In this document: piece by piece, positions 37,791-50,800 of the stretch
Layout of the letters: each line of letters opens with the position of its first letter
How positions within the stretch are numbered: the first letter of the stretch is position 1
Assembly (NCBI RefSeq): GCF_003672135.1
Contig: NC_039514.1
Location: 9,475,787 to 9,539,786, forward strand
Reading direction: 5' to 3'
Origin: Ooceraea biroi
Lineage: Eukaryota; Arthropoda; Insecta; Hymenoptera; Formicidae
DNA length: 64,000 nt
Made by a program: the position numbers and the translations under genes
The notes under the pieces: model-generated
What the model saw: only the letters and a program-made list of their open reading frames with translations
Databases searched by the model: none
Told to the model about the DNA's origin: nothing

Positions 37791-40700
37791 CTACGGTCCT
37801 ACTGGTCTCCTTCGTCGGATGTCGTAGTTAGTCGCGAGTTCATGCAAATTCACGGCGAAGTGATCAGGATTCTTCAAGGTGTGCTCCAGCAGACCGAGAT
37901 CTCTCTTTCGACGTCCTAGCATCATCGGTATCATCATCGCCATTGTCGCGGGTAACATACCTGCAAGGTATTCAAATTCGTTATTTATTCTGTTTTTAAT
38001 AATTAATACTAAACGTACTTGTGCAAATTGTAAACTTTATATATAAATGTCGGAGAAACCTTAAAATTTTTATTTTTTATTTTTCAATTTAAGTGTTTAA
38101 TAAATCTAAATGATTAATATATTTATTTTATAATTTTGTATGTTACAGTCGTACCTGCTCCAACGGCTGCCAGAACGGCCGAACTTGACGGTTGTCTAGT
38201 TAGAGTGTGCGTGAGAGTGTTCCTGATCGGTCTTTTCTTCTGGATGTTTAGGTCGGTCAGCTTCTCCATCTCGTATTCCTTGCGGCTCTGCTCGACGCTC
38301 TTGAACGTCTTCTCGACTTCCAGAAGACCTCCGTGGGACGTCGTCGTGTTCGTGCCATTGATCGACGGCAACACCGTCAATCTGACCTAGGTAAACGATC
38401 TTTCATAAAGCAGCCATCAATGGTAATCCTCCTGAGGAATCCTCCCGAAGAATCAATTTACAAAGACTAAGATTTACTTAAGCGCAACTTTTTTTCTAAA
38501 AAAAAAAAAATACCTTAAGTATAATTTATAAATGTATATGGTATTTTACAAACGAAAGACATGCTATATTGTTTGAATCTTGATTCTTGAACATTTTTAA
38601 ACTAAATTTGAACTTTTTAATAGTATTGTGAAATTTAATCTCATTAATTTAAGAATCTAGATTCATTAATTTTATATTAACGAATTAGAAATTTTGTGAG
38701 ATTAATATTGCGTTACAAAATTAATTAATTAACTGATGTAGATCGCGACGACGTACAATTAATACGTGACATGAAAAGAGAAAATTTCTCAAGAATTTCG
38801 AGTCTCAATCGAAGGTGCTACATCCGCGCGAGTCTTCTTTGATCGTCTAGCCTAACCTGCCGCCTCGAGGTCAATACGGGCACCACTGCAGCATCTTCCT
38901 GTCTGTCTTCGTTCCCATGATTGGTAGTGTGGTTCCTCCTGCTCAGCGCTTCCGAGGTCATCGCGTCGATCTTGATGGACCTCTGCCGCGATTTGGAGTA
39001 TCCTCGATTCGTCGACAGCAGGACCCACTGACCATCACCGCTCGCTGGATGACTTGGTGGATGATTGTTCACATACTGATAGTGTGAGAAGTTCGGTCGC
39101 TCGGTAATTAAAGTTGGTCGTGGCCGATCTTGCTCGTACCTGCTCGGATAGTCGTGCCAGTTATTGCCATCTGCCGATTGGTCCTTCTCCGAGAATCTAT
39201 CAGCAAAATATCCTGGTTTTCCTACGTATGACCAAGTGCTGGGAAAGTTGGCCGGTTTGTCGTCCGTGATGATCTCGCTGGTAGGACGATGCGGATCGTA
39301 CTTGTTCCAGGACGGCCGTTCTGGCGGCCACTTTTGCGCCTGGTTCGACGTGTCGTACTTGTCCGGTTGATAGGGAGGACGACTGCTCGGTTTTTGCCAT
39401 GGCTTTTCGTTACTATCAGCCCAGTTGGGCTTCGACTTGTCGTACCTGTAATTGGAATATTCGGGTTTAAAATTTAAAACTGATCTATGATTTGTGATGT
39501 GGCGTAAAGTCGGATGTTCAATTCGATATCGATTGATATTTCATAAAAATTTCTTCATTCTAAAAGAATAATTATTAAGGCTTCGATACAATAGATTAAG
39601 AGAATAGAGATATTGTCCTCTTTTCCTTCATACTACATAGATATGATTAAAGGGGATTGAAGAAGTAGAAAGCAGTGAAATATTCGCAAGAACATTTGTA
39701 AAAAATATGTTTTTCTTGATGTTATTGCGACGTGATAGAACGAAACAAAGTAGCGATGGGAGTCAGCTGGGAGGAAGAAAGTTTCAATTGGACGCTAATG
39801 GCGAGTATCTCTCGTCGCAATAAGTGCGATGCCCATCCGCGAATTGCATGTAATTTCACGCAGTGAAAGGAAAATTGGTGGTTGCGGTACTACTCACCAC
39901 GGTTTGTTATTTTCATAAGTGGGCCTGATGGAATAATCTCCAGCCCATGGTTTCACGCTCGGTTTATCCCAGGGCTTCATCTCCGGCCAAGGTCGTTGCG
40001 TGGTGGGATTCGCCTGCCACTTGGAGATCTTGCTCTTGGACCACGGGATCGCTTCCAGCGTCACCCAGCCGTTCCTGTCATCGTAGGTGCTCGAGCCGTA
40101 GTATTTGTTCCTCTTCAAAGTGTCGTTTAGCGATTCGCTCAGCTACACCAACAAAAGCGACAAGAAGCTCGCTGAATTTGTAATTTTCGTAGCCGAACTT
40201 TTAAATTAATAGAATATTATTTTTGTTTTTATTTTTATATAATATTTTTATCTTTTCACGCGTAAGCGTTGAAAGATTAATAGAAATTGATATCTATTAC
40301 GCTATGTAGCGTTATTTTATTATTTTATTCGAAACATGTTATCTCTTACCGCATCGTCCGTCGAAGTAGCGTTCGCACTTTGATCCAATTTCTCTTCCTC
40401 TTGGACGGTCGTAGTCTCAGTCGTCTCCTCGTCGTCGATCTCGAGGATGAGCGGTTCCGCGGGCGGTTTCACGATCCTAAAGGGATATTTGAAACTCTTC
40501 TCGGTGGTGCTCTTTATTTTGTTCGCATATTCCTCCAAGAACTTATTGAGCACGTCTGGATTAAAGGTAGAAGTCTCGACGAACGAATTCCTGCGGTCGT
40601 ACTGATCGCTCGAGATTTCCTTGATCCTCCTCTCATCCTCGGACTCGCGCTCACCTTCGCTCACGTTGTCGTATAAGGGATTCGGCGTGATCGCCACTGG

Positions 40701-40847
40701 ATCTTGAAGAATTCGCAGATTGTCGGCCTTTGTTTTGAACATTTCCGACGCATTCGTTCTCATCTTCACAAAGTACCGCGTGCTGCCCTGCGATCCTCCC
40801 AACGTCAAGATCGTCAGGAGCAGGCACATCGCTCTCCTCGGCATCAT
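37791..40847 (-). CDS. Uncharacterised secreted Trp/Pro-rich precursor (gene 3 of cluster)
   Basis: Five exons on the minus strand, 40847-40350, 40142-39898, 39445-38857, 38386-38155 and 37960-37791, join in phases 0, 2, 0, 1 to a complete 577-residue protein. The ATGATG start lies directly at a splice acceptor (TTGTTTCAG), so the 5'UTR is in an upstream exon. It begins with a signal peptide (about residues 1-22, MMPRRAMCLLLTILTLGGSQG). Residues 200-290 are Trp/Pro-rich with repeated KPW/RPW words. A conserved-looking stretch GQWVLLSTNRGYSKSRQ lies near residue 395. An Ala/Met-rich hydrophobic segment (about 508-534) is followed at once by GRRKRD, a furin-type site, and by a 39-residue tail ending RRRRPVGP. 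There are almost no cysteines. Likely secreted and cleaved to release or separate the tail; function unknown. The exact phase match at every junction makes the model strong. Confidence 0.9.
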
Positions 40848-43800
40848 CTGAAACAACACGAAGAACTTTAATTCGTTTGCTTCACCAACCACGGGAATCG
40901 AGCGAGCGAGGGGCGCGGGCGTAACGTTGCAATTAAAATCGAAACCCCAAATAAATGTTCGGGGCACTCTTCTGTATTCGTCGACATCACTAGCCGTTCA
41001 CCGGCTCGCGGAACGTCGCACAAGTTTCGTGTACACATCAGCTACGCGAGTGCCGATCCGCTCGACGTTCTCCGCACCGTGGATCGCGTGTCGCGTTCAA
41101 AGGAGGACGAGGGAGGGCGATAAATCCGTGTGCACAGCGCGTCGCACTGACCGTGTCCGGTGTCGGTCGTCCGAGAAGTCGCCGCCGCCTTTAATTACAT
41201 GAACAACGGGGCGTTCGAGTTTGCAGTCGCTTCTAGGAGAAGAATCCGTTACGAACGCACGACGTTCACCGGCAAAGACGATGAGGATGATGACAGCAAT
41301 AGCGGCAGCGGCAGCAGCAGTAACAGTAGCAACAGTAATGGAACGTTATGCAGCCGGAATGAGGAAAACGGAAGTGGAGTAAACGAGTCGCGGCCTCGAC
41401 TCGTCCAAGGTCCGAGATGGCTCTGTCGCCGAGACGTTGCCCTGGTTTGCTTTTAATCCAGATCCCCACTTCGTCGTGGCTTGGTCCATTTTGCGTCCTC
41501 CTCCGATCCTCGGCGCCGTCCCGCGTGTTCCGTTCTTGCCACTCTCGCGGCTTGGTCAACAGTTCTCGGAGAACGGGCGCCACATTGCCTCTCCCTCTCT
41601 CCTGGCGAACGCGCGTCTTTCTCTCTCTTTCTCTTCCTTTCTGTCCAGCTCCTGGCGAAGTCCCTCCATCTTGCTTCAATCGCTATCCCACGAGCTAAGT
41701 TCCCCACGCTTCCTTCTCTCACCTTCTCCTGGATAACGATCGTTCTTGGAACACAATGGACACAATAGGAGGTGAGGTCAACCGCGCCGGCTACGATCGA
41801 TGATCGATGGGACGAACGAGTCCATCGCATCCATCGGCCTCCGACCGAAGTGGTGTATCTTTGAGCGCAAGGTGCGCGGTTAGGATTTCTTACGCGAGGC
41901 ACTGAGAAATAGCGGTTCCCGAGGTGTTTGCTTCTTCAACAATCTTGATAGTCTCCACCTGCGCGATTGATATGAAAATTTCCCGCTTCGCTCACACCGT
42001 TGCAACGACGCGTTGTTCTTCTTACAGTTATTCCGCTTGGGAATATCAGATACTGGTATTGAATGTATCGAAGATCGCGTTTGATTTAATATCAAGCGGT
42101 CTAACTCGGCTTCAGGGCTTCAACTCGGATCCAAGCTGACACTTTGACGTTATTCATCGTCCGCTCATCGATCGCCGATCAGGTTGCCAGTCGTGCATCC
42201 CCGTGCACTTCTCTTTCTTTTTCTCTCATCGCGCGAGTCGTTTCCGTTATTGACGAATCATCGTGAATCGTGATCGGTCCGGCTAAAACAATCACTTCGA
42301 CGAGTTATTCACAATTGCGCTTTCCCGCTTATCAGCGTGTCTATCAGGCACACTTACGCCGCGCCGTGCAAAAATGCCAGCCGGTAATTCGAGACATGTC
42401 TGACACATCCGAAGTATTAGCAACCAGACCAGATCGTACGCGTCCTCTCGTCGATCTTGCAGGATCGGCGCCGATCGCCATCGGATCCATTCAACTCTGT
42501 CTCGACGATGAAGGAGCCGCGCGCGGTCTTTTCCTCGCGACTGACCGAGAAAGCGACGCGAGTGGCGGATCGGTAAATTCGATCATCGATCATTCTCGTT
42601 GATCGTGCACGTTAATTGAACGGACATTGTCGTTCTCCCTCGGCGACGATTTCTGGAAGCGTGTCCGTGCGAGTACGGCGAGAGACGACGACGATGAGCC
42701 AGCGGAACGACGATAACAAGAAACAGATCCAGACCGCTCGTCACGCGCTAATTGCACAGCGCTCGTAACAATCGGTCCGGCCGACGACGATGACGACGAC
42801 GAAGGCGATGATGATGACGATGACGATGCGTTGCCTTCACGCTCGCCACCTGCGACGGTGACGACGACGCCGGGTGACACTGTCGTTTCTACGTAAATTT
42901 TACCTTTTGTCAAAATGCTACTTTCACCGTTTAAACGCGCCGGAACTGACGTTCCGTGGGACGACGATGGTTGCTCTCTCTTCTCGACCGTGGCTTCTCT
43001 AGGCGCGGTCTTAGAGGAGTTTCGGCTTCGCCGGAGAGATCGCGCATGTGTGAAGAAGATTTACCGGCCCTTTAGAAATCGATTTTTCGCATGTAGTTGC
43101 TGTAGCCACGTACACAAGTAAATTATTAATAATAATTTTCATAATTCCACATGTAATTTACAAATCGTATTAATTATCTTAATTGGAAAAGCTAATACGT
43201 ATACTTGCCACTGCTGTTTCTATATTGCTACCACAAATGAATAATTCCAATGTAATAATTTTTTCACCGATGATGCAAACCACTTGTTCGATATATCATT
43301 TGTTTATCACGTTCCACAGTGTACATCCGCGAGTTAAATGCGTGCGCGGGAAACGGAGTTTCTGACTGAACGGCCACAATTAAGGACATGCCGGCGAACG
43401 CGCGCGAGCGGCGTGCAAAGGACAAAGAAAGCCGCCGTTGATTTTCATGCTCGGCAAATCGTCGATTTGGCCTTCTTCGATCGTAGGTGCTACGGGGGGA
43501 ATCCCACGGTGCGAACATAGAATCGGCCGTTTACCGATTTTTGCGCTTTCGCGGCCCAGAAACCTCTCGTTGCACTTTTTGCTCCGGCGCGCTCGCGGCC
43601 TCTCCACGTGCGTCGTTCGCCGCGACGCCGATGATGCCCGCTCGTCGTCCAGGCGAGTGAAACGCGCCTCCAGCAGTTTCCGTTTTACGAGCAGCAGCTT
43701 CCGACTCCTCCGCCGGATTTTCACCGATCTAGGATTTTTTGCGCGGCGCGGCCGACCCAGAAACGCGCGCGCGTCTCTCTTTGCGCGGCATCGCGACGCG

Positions 43801-45698
43801 CTCCCGTCGATTTTCGCGGTGCGCTGATCAATCAGTCGATTGTCAAGCGGGACCAGAATCGACGGACATGTCACGCGTTGCGTCACCGAGTGTCATCTTC
43901 GATCCTTCGTACCTCTGACGCTTCCGATGCCGGCCGCGTCGCGGTCAGCTGGCCTACTCGAAACCGGAATTGGGTCGGCTTAGACGCGGCTAACCGCGAA
44001 AACAACCATAACGCCGCTGAAAAAAGGAAGAATGGTCCGCGAGTGTAGCAAACGACTACTTTCATTGTCGGTCATACCGGCGGGAGAGTCGCGATCGCGA
44101 GAGCGATATGCGAGGAGCGAGAGGTGGAGAAGGAGAAGAAGGGGGAGGGTGAAAAGGGTACCGCGATCTAGCCTAGATGCTGGAGAACCGCGCGATGACA
44201 GAAAGTTCCGAGGAAAGTATTTAGGCAGATCGGTATCAGATAATTCGCCGGGAAGGCTGACGCGCGAGAGTCCCAAACTGGAACGTTTACGTCGGTGAAA
44301 CCGCGATGAATCGCGGACGGTCTTGTGAAAAGTAAGAAAAATAAACAACTGTCCGCAAGAAATCAGTCGTAGATTTGTATAAAGACTTGATGAATAAACC
44401 GTCAGGATTCCTTATACGGAACCATCGCGTTTCTATCGCATCACGACTCGTTCAGTCTCCTTATAATCAATGCACGTGAGCATTTTCTGAAATCTTAAAG
44501 ATATCTCTCTTGGTGTAGTACACTTTATATGCATCTTTAATGTTTCATGATATTTTGTGCAATTAATCGAAATGTACTTTGTAACTGTTACAGTTTATAT
44601 GTAACATTCCGGTGAAAATATGTTAATTATAAAGATGATTAGAAATAGGAACTTATTAAAGAAATTTAATAAAGAAAGAATTCATTAAAAAAATTACATT
44701 CTGTTATGGAAATTTTTAATTTTCTACGGATGACGTAAAAATAGTTTCTTTTTCTCGGAAGTTTGCGGAATTAAAATAAAATATGCACATCGCGAGGAAT
44801 ATATAATAGAACATATCGAAATGACCTCGCCACGAAACAGGGTCAGACTCTCACCGCTCAGCGATAAAACTTGGCTTAGAAAGTCTTTTCACCCCTTCCG
44901 CTCATTACTCGTGTTCCGCGAGTGCCGCTCTGGAGCAAGGAGCATCTCCTATCTCACTTATGCAATTTAGCGGCCTGGTATGCTCTCCTCATTTCTACTC
45001 GACGTGAATTTTCGCAATTTTTTCCGCCGTGAGGTCGTAAAATAAAAATATCGAGAGAAACACCTCGATGCAGTCCTACTTCTTCGACCGTTCGGAATCA
45101 TCCGCATTCACGCGGGTAATAGAGATTTGCTTATTAACGTCCGCGTTTCTGTGTAACATTAGCGAGATGCAAAAATCACGGTCCGAGCTTTCATGACTTT
45201 CGCGATTGTGATAAACTCGCAATTTCTCGTACATAATCCGAATCTCCGCGTACATAATCGCGATGAGGAAAATGAAAGAAAAAAGCAAGATCAAAAAGGA
45301 AGCGGTAGTAAAAGGAGATAACGAGAGATGCGTTACTTTCTCCGATCGATCGTCATTAATTCTCGCTTGAGAAAACGTTCGTGGAAACCGAGATCGTTCG
45401 CGTTGGCGTCACGCGCCGAGTTCGAGACGCTGCTGGAACTAAACGTCGTCGTCGCCGCGCTCGCACGGTCAACGACAATCGGCGCGCCGGCGACGATTAA
45501 GGGAACAGCGATTAAGAAATAAGAATCTCCCGCGTTTCCATGTTCACGCTTTTTAGAGGAGTCATGCCGCGAGTTGCACTCGCGAGCGTTAAAGTCGCGG
45601 TGCGCCGCGCTGAATGGTTTAGTCTTAGGCACCTCGCGATGGAAACAACTGTCTTGGTCAGCTATCATCGTCGCCCGTGCTAGTCGTCCACCCTTTCA
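40848..45698. other. Divergent intergenic region, CpG-rich
   Basis: Separates a - strand gene from a + strand gene and should hold both promoters. It is CpG-rich with overlapping chance open frames on both strands (for example 41453-41902, 43380-43886) that are Arg/Ser-rich and have no domains. Trinucleotide runs lie at about 41291-41340 (AGC/AGT) and 42780-42835. The stretch 44340-44820 is AT-rich with nothing recognised. Confidence 0.4.
42780..42835. repeat. Imperfect (GAY)n trinucleotide repeat
   Basis: GAC/GAT units with a few interruptions. It generates a serine-run open frame on the minus strand (42590-42913), which I treat as an artefact. Confidence 0.8.
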
Positions 45699-45786
45699 GA
45701 CGCCCTTCAGCACTGATCACCCGCTTGGAGACTCAGAGACGAAATCTTCGGAGGATCCTTTGAATGAACCTTTGGAGAAACAAGAG

Positions 45787-47877
45787 ATGATGCGGCTGCG
45801 TCGAGTTCTCGAACGTCATTTCCTCCTCCTGTTTTATCTTCTAATCATCAATCTTGTCTACGCGAGTAGCGTTGAGGTGTCCGAAGTCCCGGAAGCCGAG
45901 AATAAGGATTTCCATGATGCGACCCTCTTGGGGAACCAACAACATTCGGTTCCCGAAGCGACGACACCGTCGGAGTTAGCCGACGTCGCCGATACTGACC
46001 GAAGACTGACGTCGCCGACTGTCGTCGAGCCCGTTGTCGATCGTCCAGAAAATAAGTCTGACATTTTCCGACCCAGTGTGCACCTAGGCGCGATCGAGGA
46101 ACCAGTTGCTCGAGTAAGCAATCCCTTCAACGGCGTGCAGCATGTGAGGTTCGAGGACGGCGCGCAGCCCTTCATTGCGGTGCAGCGCGAGCGGTCTCAG
46201 GACGTTGGGGACGTGTACCGGGACATGCCTGGTCTGTTGGACGAAGCGACGCGTTCGAGCAGAATCCGGTTCCAGGACGAGGTCGCGGCGCCAACGCCAG
46301 CTCATCATCTCGATGATCGGCAGGTCGGAGTGACCGAGAGCGCGTTAAGGACGCCACTCGAGGGACTCGCTGCCATGGGTCACGTGTACGTCGATCAGTC
46401 GTTCTTCCAGGACGTCGAGAGACCCGTGGAGACACATGATGCACCGATTATCCTTGGGAAGACGATGGGTGATCACCGGTTGAACGGCGCGTATCTGGAA
46501 CCTACCACGACTCCGTACATCATCAGCTATTATGCTGCGCAGAATCAGGAACAGCATCAGGAGCAAGCTCGACCGGCGTCGCACGAGATTGTGTTCCAGG
46601 TGCCGATTCGCAGACCTGCGGATAACGACGGTGTGTTGCTACTGCAGCAACAGGAGTCTATTTACACGAGAAAGCACAAGTTCCCTTATCAGTTCTATCA
46701 GCCGACGAGCAGTGGCGAGCATCATGGGGCGCAGTTCACGGAGGAGCATCAACACTCGACGATGGTTCATCCGCGGACGAGAAGGTGAGCATTTACGATG
46801 CGAGTTGTTTGCGTTGGCTGGCAATGGATTATTGTCCCAATGATGGAATCGAGAAGATTAACTGTGTAGATAATGATATAGCAGATTTATGAAGCTTACA
46901 TAAATTATCTAAACATTTGTTTTGAACTTGGAAGAGATAATTGTATATTATCTCTGTCCAATTCGAGAATATTTTTCTCGACAAATCGCGATCGAGTCAT
47001 AAAACTGACGATCCATTTCTGACATGCGTTCGTAGTGATTTCTCGTTCAAATTTTTAACAGAAGTATGTTGTTCACAGGATGTCGCCTTGGAAGAAGATC
47101 GCTCGCCTGATCGGCACCTTTTTGCCATTGGGTCTACTGCTGGCGACGTTGACGCCTAACGTAGTGCGGATCACTAACACGACAACGTGAGTACTAACTA
47201 TTTCTTTCCATTTTTTGTCAGTAAACTTAGAAACGTGTCTCCGCGTTTCGTATATTTTTAATCAAGGACGAATTCCATTTAGCCAGCCAAACATCATCCT
47301 CTCTAAGTTTCGGGTTGCCGACCTGCCGATCGAACACAAACGAGGTCGCATGCTCAACGATCATTCCGAGGTCTGTGAGGACCGATCGATCTGCGAATTG
47401 ATCCTGGCCGGTGGCGAGCCGCAGTCCGACATCCTGCAGAACATCCTGTGGAACTTGGCTACGAGGTGATCAACTTTTTCAAATGTATTTGGGTTCCTGA
47501 TGAACCTCTTGCGTCGTGATCGATGTAATTATGATAATTTTTCAGCTTAATACGGTTTAGTTGTACAATTTGTTTAATGTTAGAAAAAATGATCCGCGAG
47601 TAATTTATGTATGTAAGAGTCGAGTAGAATTGTTATTTTAGTCTTGCAAGTCTGTTGTCTGTCTAATGTTTCGTGATAGTATCTTTTACACGATAGCAAT
47701 TTTTGTTCTTCAAAGTTGATAGATTAATATTTTTCATGAGGATTTATGATTTCTTTATGATTACTAAAATACGCACTTACATTTGGCAGAACTCCGGACC
47801 ACGTCGCAAAGAGAAATGGTCTTCGGGAGGTGTTCAGCGCCGTGAAGAAAAAAGACTGCACGACAATCAGTTGTTAA
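45787..47877 (+). CDS. Uncharacterised secreted/membrane-linked protein with C-terminal CxxRxxC block (gene 4 of cluster)
   Basis: Exons 45787-46784, 47079-47186, 47283-47465 and 47790-47877 join, all in phase 2, to a complete 458-residue protein. An acceptor (CCCTTTCAG) ends at 45698; the first in-frame Met after it is at 45787. That start gives an N-terminus with a signal peptide or signal anchor (RHFLLLFYLLIINLVYASS). The middle is acidic and His/Gln-rich, disordered. A second hydrophobic segment (LIGTFLPLGLLLATL, about 342-357) is encoded by its own small exon. The C-terminal part has four Cys: C400, C406 (CEDRSICE), C453 and C458, the last residue. This CxxRxxCE ... DC ... C pattern recalls the insect DM4/DM12 domain family, but the match is by eye and weak. 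Function unknown. The next gene but for a 10-kb gap carries the same block. Confidence 0.88.
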
Positions 47878-50800
47878 TTTAATTGGCCACTTAGGAAACG
47901 TAGAAACCAGCTTTACAGCCACATGAAGCCAAGCTCGCTCTTCTGTTCATTTATTTATCGCGTCAATGTTCTCACAAATTATGCAAATTCGTCTTCGACT
48001 TCGTTAAATAACAAGAGCCGATAAAACACCTTTTAAGTACAAAAACCGATAAAACACCTTTAGAGACATCAAAATCAACCCGTATCATAAGTACTATCGT
48101 ATATCAATGATATTCCAATCCACTCTACGACGCATATAATCACGCCGAATGAATAATATCCCCGTTACATCAACTAGTTGGTCTCGGATTAAGAAAATTA
48201 TGTTCAACAGAAAAAAATCTCAGTTGATCTTGCCACCGTAGTCTAGCTTTAACCGCACGTGACGTCACGTTATGTAATTCAGCGATAATTCTTAATAAAA
48301 AAATATACGATTGTCAAACGAGGTCTCTTTTGTATACGGCGACTGACAAGTTCTTCACCTGACAGGTAGACGTTGGATAACGAGGAGAGAGAACTTTAAG
48401 AATGAATCCTTAAGAATGAAGTGTCAGGAGACGAACGGGCAGCACGTTATTCGGAAATTCGTTCCGCCCGTGCATCGTTTGCGTCGACCTCGTCCTCGCA
48501 AGTGAAAGTAGTGATCGCGGAGGATACAAGTAGGTCGGCGAGTATTACTCTACGCGACTCGAAGAATTTATGGATGCGACCGGGCTTTCGGACGACGGAC
48601 ACGCCAGCTGACCAATTATCACACGTTAGCGTTGACAATAATTACACGTGTCCGAGAACTGCGACGGTACACGCGATTCTTGATTAATAAGAGAGAAAAG
48701 GAGGAACCAAATGGAAAATCAGAGTACGTTATTTAATGTTCGTTAGCGTTTGATATTTATATTTCGCTGATAACTGATATCCCGTGTATTTCGCACAGAT
48801 CTTGCTCTAATATCGAGATTTTAATGTGTTACTTTTTGACGGAGGATTTTCTAATTAATTTGGAGGCGTCTGTCTTCAATTTTTCGAGAATAAACCTATT
48901 TTGCTTGGTTTTCACTGCAAATTAATATTATTTTGGACTCTGAGGCTTATATGATTATAATTACAAAGAGATGTAATGCTGGTAATTAGAAAGCCGCAGT
49001 ACGCGACGATCTCTCCCGGCGAAGATAAAAATGGCATTGACATAGCGAAAGAATCTGCCACGAAAAAATGATGCAGGAGAAAATAGGGCACCTCGGGTAA
49101 AATTATAGCCTGCATCCGTGCTTAAATACCATCAGGGAATTTGTGTACAGCGTAATTTGCTTGCCGCAAAATTGCTGCGATATAAAATTTAACTTATCGA
49201 GGAAGAAAACACAAAGTTACCTCGCGACTCTCGATTGCGATGTATTATAATTAAGCGTTGGAGTCTCTTAAGAGGCATTTACAACATAGAATATTTGGAA
49301 CGTATTTTTTGTCGCTCTGTGTGCACGATCATCGTTATTATTCGTGCCACTCGAAACATGTCATCTGCTTGATGATACTCATAACGCTTTTGTAAAGGAC
49401 AAACGATGCGCATAATCAGCAATGCTAAAAGCATCACGCGCGAGATGTAAAGAGAGAGGCGGGCGATGATGCAAAAAATAATGTACATCGCGAAATATCA
49501 TTCTATGTCAATATATCATATCGCGGCGAAAGTCCGTTCAAGAGAGAGAGAGAGAGAAGTCGGACGAAAAGAGATGTACGCCTGGATGCGTGCCAATAAA
49601 AGGATAATTGGCAATTAAGAGGGACAAGAGTGTAGTAAAAGAGACGAATACCGGATAGGAATCGGATTTCGGGTCGTGACGCACCGTCGCTTCTCCATTT
49701 TCACTTCAGGAATGCAAGAGAGACCACGAGTCTCCCGTTGATAACCAGTCGGTTCGTCGACACAGTCGAATCGATTAATGATCGTCCCCTGCTCTCCTCC
49801 TCCGGCCCTCTTGTCGCCAGTGAATAAACGTAAGAATATGCTCGAAGCGCACTTGAGCACGATGAGGAGGCGCCGCGAGTTCCTCGCGACAGGAATCCGC
49901 TTGCCGCTCGTTCGTTATGTACGTCCTAATCGGGATGTGCGACTCACATGAAAAAAACAAAAGAAAGAAAGAAAGATTTATCTCGAGATACGGAAAAGAT
50001 AACCGGCGAAATGACTGCCCGACGCGCAGTAAAATAAATCCGACGATTTCTTCGTTACGCGCACTTGGATGGTCCTCCATAAATTCTATGCCTGAATCGA
50101 AATTTTATTCCCGCCGCGACTCGCGACCGTCGCTTCTGATTATGTCGGTTCAATGACTCGCCCAAGCCATGCTAATCTCCCGCTTCTCTCCCCTCGATAA
50201 TATTGTATTATTCATGTCTGCCATTTGTCATTGTCCTCGGTGGAGGATTCTCGGCAAAAGATTTCTTTTTCGCCGGCTCGAACCCGGCGAGGTAAAGTCG
50301 TCTCTCGGTTTCAGACTCGATGTCGAAACCCGACCAAATTCCTCGCAGTGGTCAGTTAAATCCAAGCTCAAGTGCCAGGATCCGGCACTCGGAAAAATTT
50401 CAAGGACGATTAGGAGGATCTCTCCGGAGATCGATAAGGCTGGCTTCCCGAAAACGACGAAAGCCGGCCGTGCTAGTCGGTGGTTTTGGCATCGAAAGTG
50501 AGCCACTTCTCGGCGGTTCTACTTTTGCGCGGCCGTGAGCAGGCCTCGTCGTTTCAAGCACGGTTGAGCAACGAGATCGCTCGTAAAACGGAAGAGCGCA
50601 CGCATTTCTGCCCGCGACTGAAGCGTCGAAGAAGAAGAAAATTCGTCAGTTTTCCTCGTTTCTCTTTTCTCCTTCAGGGAAATGGAGGACCATCGTCTGA
50701 CCTACGCGCCTTGTGAAAATGCATGAGGCGACAAGGCATTCCGTGTTCCGGGGATAAATGAGCGTGCGTTGGTCCTTCTTCCGCCCATGTGTAAGAAAAA

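Noticed and set aside
41160..41456. Ser/Gly/Asn-run open frame
   Set aside because: Produced by a trinucleotide (AGC/AGT) repeat; no other support.
43380..43886. 168-codon minus-strand open frame
   Set aside because: Arg/Ser-rich, overlaps an equally open + frame, no start or splice context, no similarity to any family I know.
45574..45786. Upstream in-frame ATG for gene 4
   Set aside because: An acceptor ends at 45698 and the start at 45787 places the hydrophobic signal near the N-terminus as in neighbouring genes.
46084..46584. Minus-strand open frames under gene 4
   Set aside because: Shadows of the gene 4 first exon; the + strand has a signal peptide and four matching splice junctions.
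50272..50288. tRNA-like B box hairpin (GCCGG CTCGAAC CCGGC)
   Set aside because: No A box, anticodon arm or matching acceptor stem can be placed upstream at tRNA spacing.
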